In this document: in pieces, positions 26,655 through 34,347 of the stretch
Layout: every line of letters starts with the position of its first letter
Numbering within the stretch: the first letter of the stretch is position 1
Source of the DNA: Terrihalobacillus insolitus
GTDB lineage: Bacteria; Bacillota; Bacilli; Bacillales; Amphibacillaceae
Assembly: GCF_028416575.1 (NCBI RefSeq)
Contig: NZ_JAMQKB010000015.1
Coordinates: 1 to 63,323 of the forward strand
Reading direction: 5' to 3'
Length of the DNA stretch: 63,323 nucleotides
Position numbers and translations under genes: made by a program
The notes under the pieces: model-generated
Seen by the model: only the letters and a program-made list of their open reading frames with translations
The model's database searches: none
What the model was told of the DNA's origin: nothing

Positions 26655-26921
26655 TTACTCCCCTCCAAATAACCTAAAAGGAATTGGGCGAACTGGAGGG
26701 CGATACGTTAACGGGATATTGTCAGCAGGCGGTTCGTTCTTTATTTCCGAAACAATTTGGTCGACTAGGTTTCGGCATGTTCTACCACCGCAGTAGCCCA
26801 TAGCTGCTCTAGTTCTTAGTTTTATCTCTCTTGAGGAACACTGATATAATTCTGTTAGATGAACAATGTCTTCGTAACTAACTTCTTCGCAACGGCATAT
26901 GATTATATCTTTTTCATTCAT
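26655..26921 (-). CDS. BFD-like 2Fe-2S-binding protein
   Basis: An 88-residue protein with the bacterioferritin-associated-ferredoxin (Fer2_BFD) pattern: IICRCEEVSYEDIV near the start and AMGYCGGRTCRNLV later, giving four Cys (C-x-C and C-x4-C). In many D-amino/imino-acid dehydrogenases this domain is fused to the FAD subunit; here it is separate. ATG 26921 follows AAGGAGGG; the longer frame to 26960 runs into the promoter. First gene of the oxidase operon, from a sigma-54 promoter 35 bases upstream. Confidence 0.82.
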   Translation of the reverse strand: MNEKDIIICRCEEVSYEDIVHLTELYQCSSREIKLRTRAAMGYCGGRTCRNLVDQIVSEIKNEPPADNIPLTYRPPVRPIPFRLFGGE

Positions 26922-26955
26922 GACTGACCCTCCTTGTGTGGTTATAAATAAGAAT

Positions 26956-26972
26956 TGCAATAATCATGCCAA
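26956..26972 (-). promoter_or_regulatory. Sigma-54 promoter of the 2Fe-2S/FAD oxidase operon
   Basis: Minus strand TTGGCATGATTATTGCA, correct -24/-12 spacing. Shares the UAS at 27025-27063 with the divergent transporter gene. Confidence 0.88.
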
Positions 26973-27024
26973 CTTTCTATTGCTTTTACCGAGTTCTGTG
27001 CCTTGATTTGATTTTTTTACACTG

Positions 27025-27063
27025 GTCTAAATTATTAGACGGTTGATGTTTAAATAATTAGAC
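27025..27063. promoter_or_regulatory. Tandem enhancer sites (UAS) for the sigma-54 activator
   Basis: GTCTAAATTATTAGAC (27025-27040) is an exact 6-4-6 palindrome; GTTTAAATAATTAGAC (27048-27063) differs at one base. The 23-base offset is about two helical turns. They lie midway between two divergent sigma-54 promoters. Confidence 0.75.
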
Positions 27064-27124
27064 AAAGTGAAAGGTTGACCAGTATTTATGACGATATTCT
27101 GGATATTAAATGTACTGTCTTGGC

Positions 27125-27141
27125 TTGGCATAGTATTTGCA
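27125..27141 (+). promoter_or_regulatory. Sigma-54 promoter of the NhaC-type transporter gene
   Basis: TTGGCATAGTATTTGCA with GG/GC 12 bases apart, 62 bases downstream of the nearer UAS. Confidence 0.88.
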
Positions 27142-27227
27142 TCATTGGTTGAAAAAGGGAGGATAGTAGATTATTATTTGAAAGCGTTACCAAACGGAAT
27201 AATTTTAAGGGAGGATACTAATATTTT

Positions 27228-28649
27228 ATGAGTCGTATTCAAGAGCCAAAACTATTGGAAGTTGTTACTGTCTTATGTTTGTTTTTAGTCATTATGTTTT
27301 TGTCAGTCTCGACGCTAGCATTACCTATTCAACTGGCATTATTTGCTTCCTGGTTTTTATTTATCGGTCTGGGGCTAAAGTTGAAGCATACGTACAAAGA
27401 ATTACAAGATTCCATATTAACAGGGATTTACAATGGACTTGAGGCTACATTAGTGCTATTTACCGTTGGTGCCTTAATTGGTACGTGGATTGCTGGTGGC
27501 GTAGTGCCTGGGCTTATCTATTATGGTCTGCAAATGATACACCCGTCTATCTTTTTATTAGCTACGATGATCATTTGTTCCATCACATCACTGGCAACTG
27601 GTACTTCATTTGGAACTGCTGGAACAGCTGGTATCGCTATGATGGGAATCGGTGCGAGCTTTGGAGTTCCATTACCGCTAGTGGCTGGTGCGGTATTATC
27701 TGGTGCCTATTTTGGAGATAAGTTGTCTCCGTTGTCTGATACAACCGTTATGACGGCATCTTTATCTAAAATTGATGTAATAGACCACGTTAAAGGGATG
27801 CTTTTTATTAGTGTGCCTACTTATATTATAACAGCGGTGCTTTTTACTGTAGTTGGTTTATTTTATGTTAGTGGTTCAGCTGACTTAAGTCGTGCTGAAT
27901 CTGTAGCGACTGCACTAGGTGAAAATTTCTCTATCCACTGGTACACCTTGCTTCCTGCCGTTATTGTTATTGCACTTTTAGCAATGAAAAAACCTTCTAT
28001 TCCAACAATCTCGTTTGGCGCCCTGTTAGGTATTTTATGGGCGATTTGGTTCCAAGGAATGGATAGTGTGGAGGCAATAAAAACGGCTTATAATGGTTTT
28101 TCGATCGATTCAGGAATTGATTTTTTAGATAGTCTTCTGAACGCAGGAGGTATAGAAGCAATGCTAGGTGTCATTGCGCTTATATTGCTTGCTCTTGGTT
28201 TAGGAGGATTAATGGATCGTATTGGCGTTCTATATGCCTTCAGTAGTATGTTCAAAAATTGGGTAGAAAACGGGAAAGAGAAAAAGTCTGGTCGATTAAC
28301 CGTGTCAACCGTTCTATCCGCATTCTTTGGTAATTTCTTTGGTAGTGCTGCTTACGTATCCATGATTACGGGAACAAAAATTACCGAAAAGTTATACGAT
28401 GAGATGGGTGCTGATCGTAGAGCCTTATCACGAAACACAGAGGCCGGTGGTACGTTAACGGCTCCAATGGTACCTTGGTCGGATGCGGGTGTCTATATGA
28501 CAGCAGTGTTGGGGGTTTCTACGTTAGAGTATTTGCCATTTATGTGGTTAAATTTTATTAGCATCATCGTGACAGTGTACTTTGGTTATAAAGGTAGAAA
28601 TTTCTGGCTAGATAAGAAATCCCAGCAAAACGTTGATCAATCAGCATAG
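27228..28649 (+). CDS. NhaC-family Na+/H+ antiporter-like transporter
   Basis: A polytopic membrane protein of 473 residues, about 11-12 helices, of the NhaC/ArsB-superfamily type: SLATGTSFGTAGTAGIAMMG and GAYFGDKLSPLSDTTVMTAS are family signatures. Several members next to amino-acid catabolic genes exchange substrates or are malate-lactate type rather than simple proton antiporters. Its sigma-54 promoter and position between hydroxyproline genes suggest hydroxyproline uptake or sodium/proton coupling for it. The ATG at 27228 has only a modest AAGGGAGG site 12-18 bases upstream. Confidence 0.82.
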   Translation: MSRIQEPKLLEVVTVLCLFLVIMFLSVSTLALPIQLALFASWFLFIGLGLKLKHTYKELQDSILTGIYNGLEATLVLFTVGALIGTWIAGGVVPGLIYYGLQMIHPSIFLLATMIICSITSLATGTSFGTAGTAGIAMMGIGASFGVPLPLVAGAVLSGAYFGDKLSPLSDTTVMTASLSKIDVIDHVKGMLFISVPTYIITAVLFTVVGLFYVSGSADLSRAESVATALGENFSIHWYTLLPAVIVIALLAMKKPSIPTISFGALLGILWAIWFQGMDSVEAIKTAYNGFSIDSGIDFLDSLLNAGGIEAMLGVIALILLALGLGGLMDRIGVLYAFSSMFKNWVENGKEKKSGRLTVSTVLSAFFGNFFGSAAYVSMITGTKITEKLYDEMGADRRALSRNTEAGGTLTAPMVPWSDAGVYMTAVLGVSTLEYLPFMWLNFISIIVTVYFGYKGRNFWLDKKSQQNVDQSA

Positions 28650-28691
28650 TGAGGAAAAGGCATCGGAACAATCCGGTGTCTTTTCCTCACT
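28648..28691 (+). terminator. Terminator of the NhaC-type gene
   Basis: AGTGAGGAAAAG (28648-28659) pairs with CTTTTCCTCACT (28680-28691). A further stem TCGGCA/TGCCGA with six T lies at 28734-28772. Confidence 0.85.
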
Positions 28692-28786
28692 TTAAGAAAG
28701 CATAAATATTGAAGGATTAAAGCATAAGAAATTTCGGCACTTGCTATAAGAAAAGGCGAATGCCGATTTTTTAATGGATAATAAAA

Positions 28787-30532
28787 TCAGGTGGTATCTG
28801 AAATGTTTAATTTATTCATTTTATTATAAAGCGTTGCTCTAGAAACACCTAACAATTCCGCTGCCTTGTTTTTATTATGTTTGGCTTGCTCTAATGCTAT
28901 TATAATAATATCTTTCTCGTGCGTTTCCATTTCTTCTTTTAAAGAAGAAACACCCTTTTTCCTCTCTGTTAATGTTTGTGTATCAAAAATGTCGACGCTG
29001 TTCAATTGACTTGGGTCGGTTTGGAATGGAAGGTCGTGAATATCTAACTCTCCGTTAACGGAAAAGACGACAAGCCGTTCGATCGCATTACGCAATTCTC
29101 TTATGTTACCTGGCCAATGATGGCTTAGCAGAGCCCGCATGATCATTTTCGGAATTTCGTTGACTTCACGATTATATTTAGTAGCAAATTCATATAGAAA
29201 CATGTGGCTTAATTCTACTACATCCTCAATTCGTTCTCGTAACGGTGGGATCTTTATACTAACAATGTTTAGACGATAATATAAATCTTCTCTAAACTTG
29301 CCTTCATCAATTAGCGTTTGGAGATCTTTGTTCGTTGCTGTTATGATTTGGCATTCGGTTTGCTTTTGTTTTGTCCCGCCAACAGCGTAATATTTACCTT
29401 CTTGCAACACACGGAGAAATTTTACTTGCATTTCTAATGGAAGCTCACCAATTTCATCGAGAAAGAGTGTGCCCCCTTTGGCTAAATCGAATTTCCCTTT
29501 TTTACCTTGTGTATTTGCCCCAGAAAAAGCTCCTTTTTCATAACCAAATAATTCACTTTCAAACAAAGATGGAGGAATTGCTCCGCAGTTAACAGCGATA
29601 AACGGAGCGACCTCGTCTGTGCGAATATCGTGTATGGCTCTAGCGAACAATTCTTTTCCAACGCCAGAGTCGCCAAGTAGTAACACTCTTGCTTGAGTAG
29701 TACCAATTTGTTTTACTTTTTCAATCGTTTTTCTTATTGGTGCGCTAGAACCTTTTATTGCATTAAAAGGATTGTAGGATGGCCGAATACGTGACACTTC
29801 TTCCCTTAGAGTTTGAATTGTCTTGTTCGCATTGTTTAATTCTTTATTGAGTTGCACTTGGTAGGTGACGTCTGTCTCCGTTACGACGACACCGACGATA
29901 TCTTCACCGATCTTAACTGGATTTGTATTGATCAAGACAAACAAATCTTCTCTAGGCTGATGCTGTTTGTGACGAACACTTTTCCCGGTTTCTAATGTGT
30001 TTATATTTTCTAGCATTTGGTTTTGGAAAAAATCTGTCATTGGTTTGCCGATGATCTCTTCCTTTTTAATGGAAAACAATTTTTCTGCACCACTTGTCCA
30101 AACGACCGTATTTTTGTCTTTATCAATAACAGAAATACTAGAGTCAGTGGTATCTAGAATTGTATCATAATAGGTTTTTAAATAGGTGTAAGATTGGAGA
30201 GCGATATGGGCTATTTCAGAAGATACTAGGTAACCAATAACGGTGGATTGATTCATAACAAGTAGGTGATCGTAATTGGTGATTTTTTCAGCGATCGTTT
30301 GCCAGTCTTCGTTCAAATTTATGATCTCGGCTTGATTCCAAGGCATATCATCTGTTGATACATTGTAAGCAGTTAAGTTGCTAAAGACCGTATTGGAGAG
30401 CGAGTAATACTGGTTTTGTTTTTTTTGGAAAATAACAGGATTACAGTCATGTTGAAAAATATCTCCATTGTTCACTATCATAGTAAAATTTTTATGAATG
30501 AGTTTTTCTATACTTGGTAACAAATGTTTCAC
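28787..30532 (-). CDS. Sigma-54-dependent enhancer-binding transcriptional activator
   Basis: 581 residues. Residues 1-130 have no recognised family and may sense the substrate; a PAS domain follows (SSISVIDKDKNTVVWTSGAE, about 145-250); then the AAA+ domain with Walker A GDSGVGKE, GAFSGA in place of the usual GAFTGA sigma-54 contact loop, Walker B GGTLFLDEIGELP and R-finger region; last a Fis-type helix-turn-helix (NKAAELLGVSRATLYNKM). GTG start six bases after AAGGGGGAA. It sits in the centre of five sigma-54 promoters and is the obvious activator of them all. The sensed ligand is probably hydroxyproline or a product, by context. Confidence 0.92.
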   Translation of the reverse strand: MKHLLPSIEKLIHKNFTMIVNNGDIFQHDCNPVIFQKKQNQYYSLSNTVFSNLTAYNVSTDDMPWNQAEIINLNEDWQTIAEKITNYDHLLVMNQSTVIGYLVSSEIAHIALQSYTYLKTYYDTILDTTDSSISVIDKDKNTVVWTSGAEKLFSIKKEEIIGKPMTDFFQNQMLENINTLETGKSVRHKQHQPREDLFVLINTNPVKIGEDIVGVVVTETDVTYQVQLNKELNNANKTIQTLREEVSRIRPSYNPFNAIKGSSAPIRKTIEKVKQIGTTQARVLLLGDSGVGKELFARAIHDIRTDEVAPFIAVNCGAIPPSLFESELFGYEKGAFSGANTQGKKGKFDLAKGGTLFLDEIGELPLEMQVKFLRVLQEGKYYAVGGTKQKQTECQIITATNKDLQTLIDEGKFREDLYYRLNIVSIKIPPLRERIEDVVELSHMFLYEFATKYNREVNEIPKMIMRALLSHHWPGNIRELRNAIERLVVFSVNGELDIHDLPFQTDPSQLNSVDIFDTQTLTERKKGVSSLKEEMETHEKDIIIIALEQAKHNKNKAAELLGVSRATLYNKMNKLNISDTT

Positions 30533-30631
30533 TTCGATTCCCCCTTGTAGCTAATCAAAAATTCTTTTGTCACAGATTCACGGGCAGTAAACCTCACCTT
30601 TATAAAAATTTAAACACATTTATCCTGAACT

Positions 30632-30647
30632 GTCTAATTATTTAGAA
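30632..30647. promoter_or_regulatory. Enhancer site (UAS) upstream of the racemase operon
   Basis: GTCTAATTATTTAGAA fits the GTCTAA-N4-TTAGAC pattern with one change; it lies 26 bases before the -24 element and 100 bases from the divergent regulator gene start. Confidence 0.6.
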
Positions 30648-30672
30648 AAAAAGCGTTTGCTAAGTTGAATAG

Positions 30673-30690
30673 TTGGCATATTACTTGCAT
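30673..30690 (+). promoter_or_regulatory. Sigma-54 promoter of the racemase/oxidase operon
   Basis: TTGGCATATTACTTGCAT with GG (30675-30676) and GC (30687-30688) 12 bases apart; 27 bases before the ATG at 30717. Confidence 0.9.
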
Positions 30691-30716
30691 TACAAACGAC
30701 AAGGGAGGGTTCAGCC

Positions 30717-31895
30717 ATGAAGGAAAAACGTACAGAAGTTGCTGTGATAGGCGGAGGTATTGTTGGATGTGCTGTCGCCTATTACATTTCCAAATTAGGT
30801 TATGAAGTGACTATAATAGAAAAAAACGAATTAGCAAGTGGAACGAGTTCCCATTGCGACGGAAATATTTTGGCGATAGATAAAGATCCAGGATTTGATA
30901 GTCAAATGGCTTTAAAAAGTCAGAAACTAATTGGTCAGCTAGTAAAAGAGTTACCAATGGAATTTGAGTATAGACAGCCAGGTAGTATTTTAGTTTGTGA
31001 GACAGAAGAAGAAATGGGTGCCGCTGAACGATGGGTGAAATCACAACAAGAAGCTGGCTTACCGTTTCGGATGCTGGATCAATCTGATTTACGATACGAA
31101 TCGAAATATTTGGCCGATGATCTGTTAGGAGGTCTTGAGTGCGGGTCTGATTCGACCGTTAATCCGTACTTATTAACGTACGCTTTGTATGAGGGTGCTA
31201 AACAATTGGGGGCTAGTTTAATGAAACAAACGTCCGTTAAAAATATGAGCTACGATAATGAAAACTATACGATTGAAACAGATCGTGGCGTGATTACCGC
31301 TAATCAGGTCGTAAACTGTGGAGGGGTTTGGGCACCTGAAATGGGGGAAATGTTAGATTTGAAAATTCCGATCTATCCACGAAAAGGTCACATATTGGTA
31401 TCTTCTCGTCAAGTACCTGTGTCCCCAAGAAAAGTAATGGAATTCGGTTATTTGATGTCTAAATTTGGTGGCGAGAGAAAGGTAGATGAGGATATCGTGA
31501 AATATGGTGTTGCTTTAGTATTTGAGCCAACTCAGAGTCAAAATTTCTTACTAGGTTCTAGTAGGGAATTTGTCGGATTTAGTACGGATGTGGATTGGGA
31601 TGTAGTAAAAAGTGTTGCGCGTAGGTGTATGCGCTTTTACCCAAAATTAAAAGATATGAATCTACTCCGTGCTTATGCTGGGTTAAGACCGTGGACAGCG
31701 GATAATTTACCGATTGTTTCTGACGTGAAACAGTACCCTGGTTACTATGTCGCCGCAGGGCATGAAGGGGATGGGATTGGTTTAGCAGCCATTACTGGGA
31801 AGGTAATAGCAGAAATGATCAGCAATCAATCGACGAGCATAGATTTGGAGCCTTTAAGGTATGATCGTTTCGAGAAAGAAGGTGTACAATTATGA
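30717..31895 (+). CDS. FAD-dependent D-amino-acid oxidase/dehydrogenase family protein
   Basis: A 392-residue DAO-type (glycine oxidase/DadA-like) flavoprotein. The FAD dinucleotide motif VAVIGGGIVGCAVAYYISKL is at the N-terminus, followed by GTSSHCDGNI; the C-terminal YAGLRPWTADNLPIV and AAGHEGDGIGLAAITGKVIA close the flavin site. Being directly before, and overlapping by four bases, the epimerase gene, it is a strong candidate for oxidising cis-4-hydroxy-D-proline to pyrroline-4-hydroxy-2-carboxylate. Alternatives are D-proline or sarcosine-type substrates. Confidence 0.83.
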   Translation: MKEKRTEVAVIGGGIVGCAVAYYISKLGYEVTIIEKNELASGTSSHCDGNILAIDKDPGFDSQMALKSQKLIGQLVKELPMEFEYRQPGSILVCETEEEMGAAERWVKSQQEAGLPFRMLDQSDLRYESKYLADDLLGGLECGSDSTVNPYLLTYALYEGAKQLGASLMKQTSVKNMSYDNENYTIETDRGVITANQVVNCGGVWAPEMGEMLDLKIPIYPRKGHILVSSRQVPVSPRKVMEFGYLMSKFGGERKVDEDIVKYGVALVFEPTQSQNFLLGSSREFVGFSTDVDWDVVKSVARRCMRFYPKLKDMNLLRAYAGLRPWTADNLPIVSDVKQYPGYYVAAGHEGDGIGLAAITGKVIAEMISNQSTSIDLEPLRYDRFEKEGVQL

Positions 31896-32914
31896 AATTA
31901 GACAAACTCGTCACTACCATTGACACACATACAGGCGGAAATCCGACTCGAACAGTTATTAGCGGAACACCAAAGTTACAAGGGGAGACCATGAGTGAAC
32001 GAATGTTGTATATGAAAAACCATTGCGATTGGTTTCGCCAAGCATTAATGAATGAACCAAGGGGACATGATATTATGTCTGGTGCAATTTTGCAGGAACC
32101 ATGCCACCCTGATGCAGATATAGGCGTAATCTATATCGAAACGGGTGGGTACTTGCCCATGTGTGGTCATGACACCATCGGATTTTGCACCGCTTTGGTT
32201 GAAACTGGATTAATTGAGTATAAAGAACCTCAAACAACACTCACGTTAGATACACCAGCTGGATTGGTCACAGTAGATATTCAGATCGAAAACGGCAAAG
32301 CGAAGACCGTATCATTCAAAAATGTTCCTTCCTTTTTATATAAGCATGTGAACGTTAGCGTTGAAGGAATAGGGAACCTCGATGTTGACATTGCTTACGG
32401 CGGGAATTTTTATGGGATTGTATCAGCTAATGAAATGGGTCTTTCGTTAGAACCGTCTAATGCTAGTGAAATTATTGAAAAGGCTATATTGATCAGACAA
32501 ACGATAAATAAACGGACGGAAATCGTTCACCCAGAAAATGAATTTATCAAAGGATTAACTCATATTGAGTTCTATACCACTCCGAGTCATCCAGAAGCTC
32601 ATGTTAAAAACACGGTTGTCGTTCCTCCAGGTGGAATCGATCGTTCTCCCTGCGGTACCGGTACTTCAGCAAAAATGTCGATGTTATTTTCAAAAGGTGA
32701 ATTGCAAAAGGGTGAAGAATTTGTTCACGAAAGCATTGTTGGCTCTATTTTTAAGGGATACATCTCTGAGACTACTAAAGTAGGTGATTATCCAGCAACC
32801 ATTAACTATATTGGTGGTTCTGCTTGGGTCACAGGACATCACCAATTTATATTGGATTATAATGATCCTTTATTAACAGGATTTTTACTAATACCAGAAA
32901 TGGAAGACCACTAA
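31892..32914 (+). CDS. Proline racemase-family protein, probable 4-hydroxyproline 2-epimerase
   Basis: 340 residues with both catalytic cysteines of the family: the first in YLPMCGHDTIGF near residue 90, the second in DRSPCGTGTSAK near residue 254. A Cys/Cys pair fits proline racemase or hydroxyproline 2-epimerase, not trans-3-hydroxyproline dehydratase (which has Thr at the second). By context it converts trans-4-hydroxy-L-proline to cis-4-hydroxy-D-proline in the cytoplasm, the entry step of the pathway. Followed after 12 bases by a paralogue that lacks both cysteines. Confidence 0.87.
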   Translation: MKLDKLVTTIDTHTGGNPTRTVISGTPKLQGETMSERMLYMKNHCDWFRQALMNEPRGHDIMSGAILQEPCHPDADIGVIYIETGGYLPMCGHDTIGFCTALVETGLIEYKEPQTTLTLDTPAGLVTVDIQIENGKAKTVSFKNVPSFLYKHVNVSVEGIGNLDVDIAYGGNFYGIVSANEMGLSLEPSNASEIIEKAILIRQTINKRTEIVHPENEFIKGLTHIEFYTTPSHPEAHVKNTVVVPPGGIDRSPCGTGTSAKMSMLFSKGELQKGEEFVHESIVGSIFKGYISETTKVGDYPATINYIGGSAWVTGHHQFILDYNDPLLTGFLLIPEMEDH

Positions 32915-32926
32915 AGGAGGGGCAGG

Positions 32927-33862
32927 ATGAGAATGAATAACTATATCACAACAACGGATGTTCATGTTGCAGGAGAACCGATACGCGTGATTCATATTAA
33001 TGCATTATTTAATTTAAAAGATACAATGGAGGGATATCAACAAGTATTGAACCGTCCTACCAATCAATCGAATTGGAAAAGGTTGTTGGAGGAACCTCGT
33101 GGACATAGCGAAATGAGACTTTGTTTTATTACACCTCCTGTTTCGGAAAATGCAGACGTAGGAATTTTATTCAAAGATATAGAAAAGGATATACCCCTTT
33201 TAACACACGGCCTAGTGGGGGTTGTTACCGTTTTAGCAGAAACGATGGGCATCATAAAAGATAACTATATACTGGATCACTTAGATGGACAATGCTGTGT
33301 TTCTGTAGATTTTAATGATGCTGATGAAAAAGTGACAGAAGTACGAGTTCAGGAAGAAGCGACTTTTATACAAAAAGATGTAGTAATGGAAGGATCGTCA
33401 CTTGACCTTGTGGCAGTAAACGGAAATAAGATGGCTATTTTAAATGCAAGTGATGTGAATGTAACGTTGGGGATTGAGGATATGAATGTTTTAAAAGCAA
33501 AGTCCAATAAGATTTTTGAACAAATTAGTGAGGTGGAGTTAAGTCACATCTTGTTTTATGAAATTAACAGTGAAGGTGAGCATCCTATTTTAACGATCGA
33601 TCGAATTGGCCATATCGACCGATCTCCATTCTCAGGTACAGCTGGATTTATTGCCTATTTGTACGGCGAGGGAGATGTGAGCGAGAGTAACTCGTATTCT
33701 CCAGTAAAAAACTTTTTAGGTCATATCGTAGATGCGCGAATTTTGGATGTAGAAAAGGAAACAATTCGTATCGAAACTAAGGGAGTAGGCTATATTACTG
33801 GTCTGCATCGTTTTGTTATCGATGCTACAGACCCTTTGAAAGATGGGTTTTTGGTTAAATGA
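32927..33862 (+). CDS. Proline racemase-fold paralogue lacking both catalytic cysteines
   Basis: 311 residues aligning along their length with the previous gene (TTDVHVAGEPIRVIHINALF; EEPRGHSEMRLCFITPP; TGLHRFVIDATDPLKDGFLV). At the first active site MCGH is replaced by LLTH, and at the second SPCGTGT by SPFSGTA; the Asp of DRSP and the His remain. Racemase chemistry as known therefore looks impossible. It could be a partner subunit, a binding protein, or a lyase with changed chemistry. The frame is open with a good AGGAGG site, so it is not an obvious pseudogene. Function not assigned. Confidence 0.85.
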   Translation: MRMNNYITTTDVHVAGEPIRVIHINALFNLKDTMEGYQQVLNRPTNQSNWKRLLEEPRGHSEMRLCFITPPVSENADVGILFKDIEKDIPLLTHGLVGVVTVLAETMGIIKDNYILDHLDGQCCVSVDFNDADEKVTEVRVQEEATFIQKDVVMEGSSLDLVAVNGNKMAILNASDVNVTLGIEDMNVLKAKSNKIFEQISEVELSHILFYEINSEGEHPILTIDRIGHIDRSPFSGTAGFIAYLYGEGDVSESNSYSPVKNFLGHIVDARILDVEKETIRIETKGVGYITGLHRFVIDATDPLKDGFLVK

Positions 33863-33929
33863 CGTGATATAATCATTTGAACCCTTCACGCCATAGTAAA
33901 CCCTGACTTTGGCTCTTTTGTATTGAAAT

Positions 33930-33977
33930 TTCTAGGATGTTAGACACATAAAGTAAATAATGTATAAATCTTTAGAC
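33930..33977. promoter_or_regulatory. Probable enhancer sites (UAS) of the hydantoinase operon
   Basis: GTATAAATCTTTAGAC (33962-33977) differs at one position from GTCTAA-N4-TTAGAC; TTCTAGGATGTTAGAC (33930-33945) differs at two. They are about 100-145 bases before the -24 element. Confidence 0.5.
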
Positions 33978-34074
33978 CTAGATAATTAAAGCGATTTATA
34001 TATAATAATTTTTTTCTTCATTCTAATGTGTAATTACAGGAGTATTATTCTAAATATTTTGTTAATAATGAATT

Positions 34075-34091
34075 TTGGCATATATATTGCA
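34075..34091 (+). promoter_or_regulatory. Sigma-54 promoter of the hydantoinase/oxoprolinase operon
   Basis: TTGGCATATATATTGCA with correct -24/-12 spacing, 257 bases before the ATG at 34348. The remaining gap (33863-34347) holds no gene; the leader between promoter and gene is unusually long and of unknown role. Confidence 0.85.
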
Positions 34092-34347
34092 TTTAATTTG
34101 ACAAATACAGTTGCTTTGAATGGTTTTTTGATAAAACAAACAACTCAAAAATTATAAAAAAGCAGCTGTGCTCCATATGGGTGGATACAGGTTAAATTCT
34201 CTTAGGGAGGGATCAAAATTTGGAAAATTTTAAAATTAATTAGTGGAATTTAGTACAACATAATCTGAATAGTCGCTTTTAAGGTCTAGGGAAACTAATC
34301 ATCCATAAGGGACGAAGAGGTTTATTTTTAAAATGGAGGAGATTAAT

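Noticed and set aside
33863..34074. Small gene in the gap before the hydantoinase operon
   Set aside because: No open frame with a ribosome site; the stretch carries the probable UAS sites instead.
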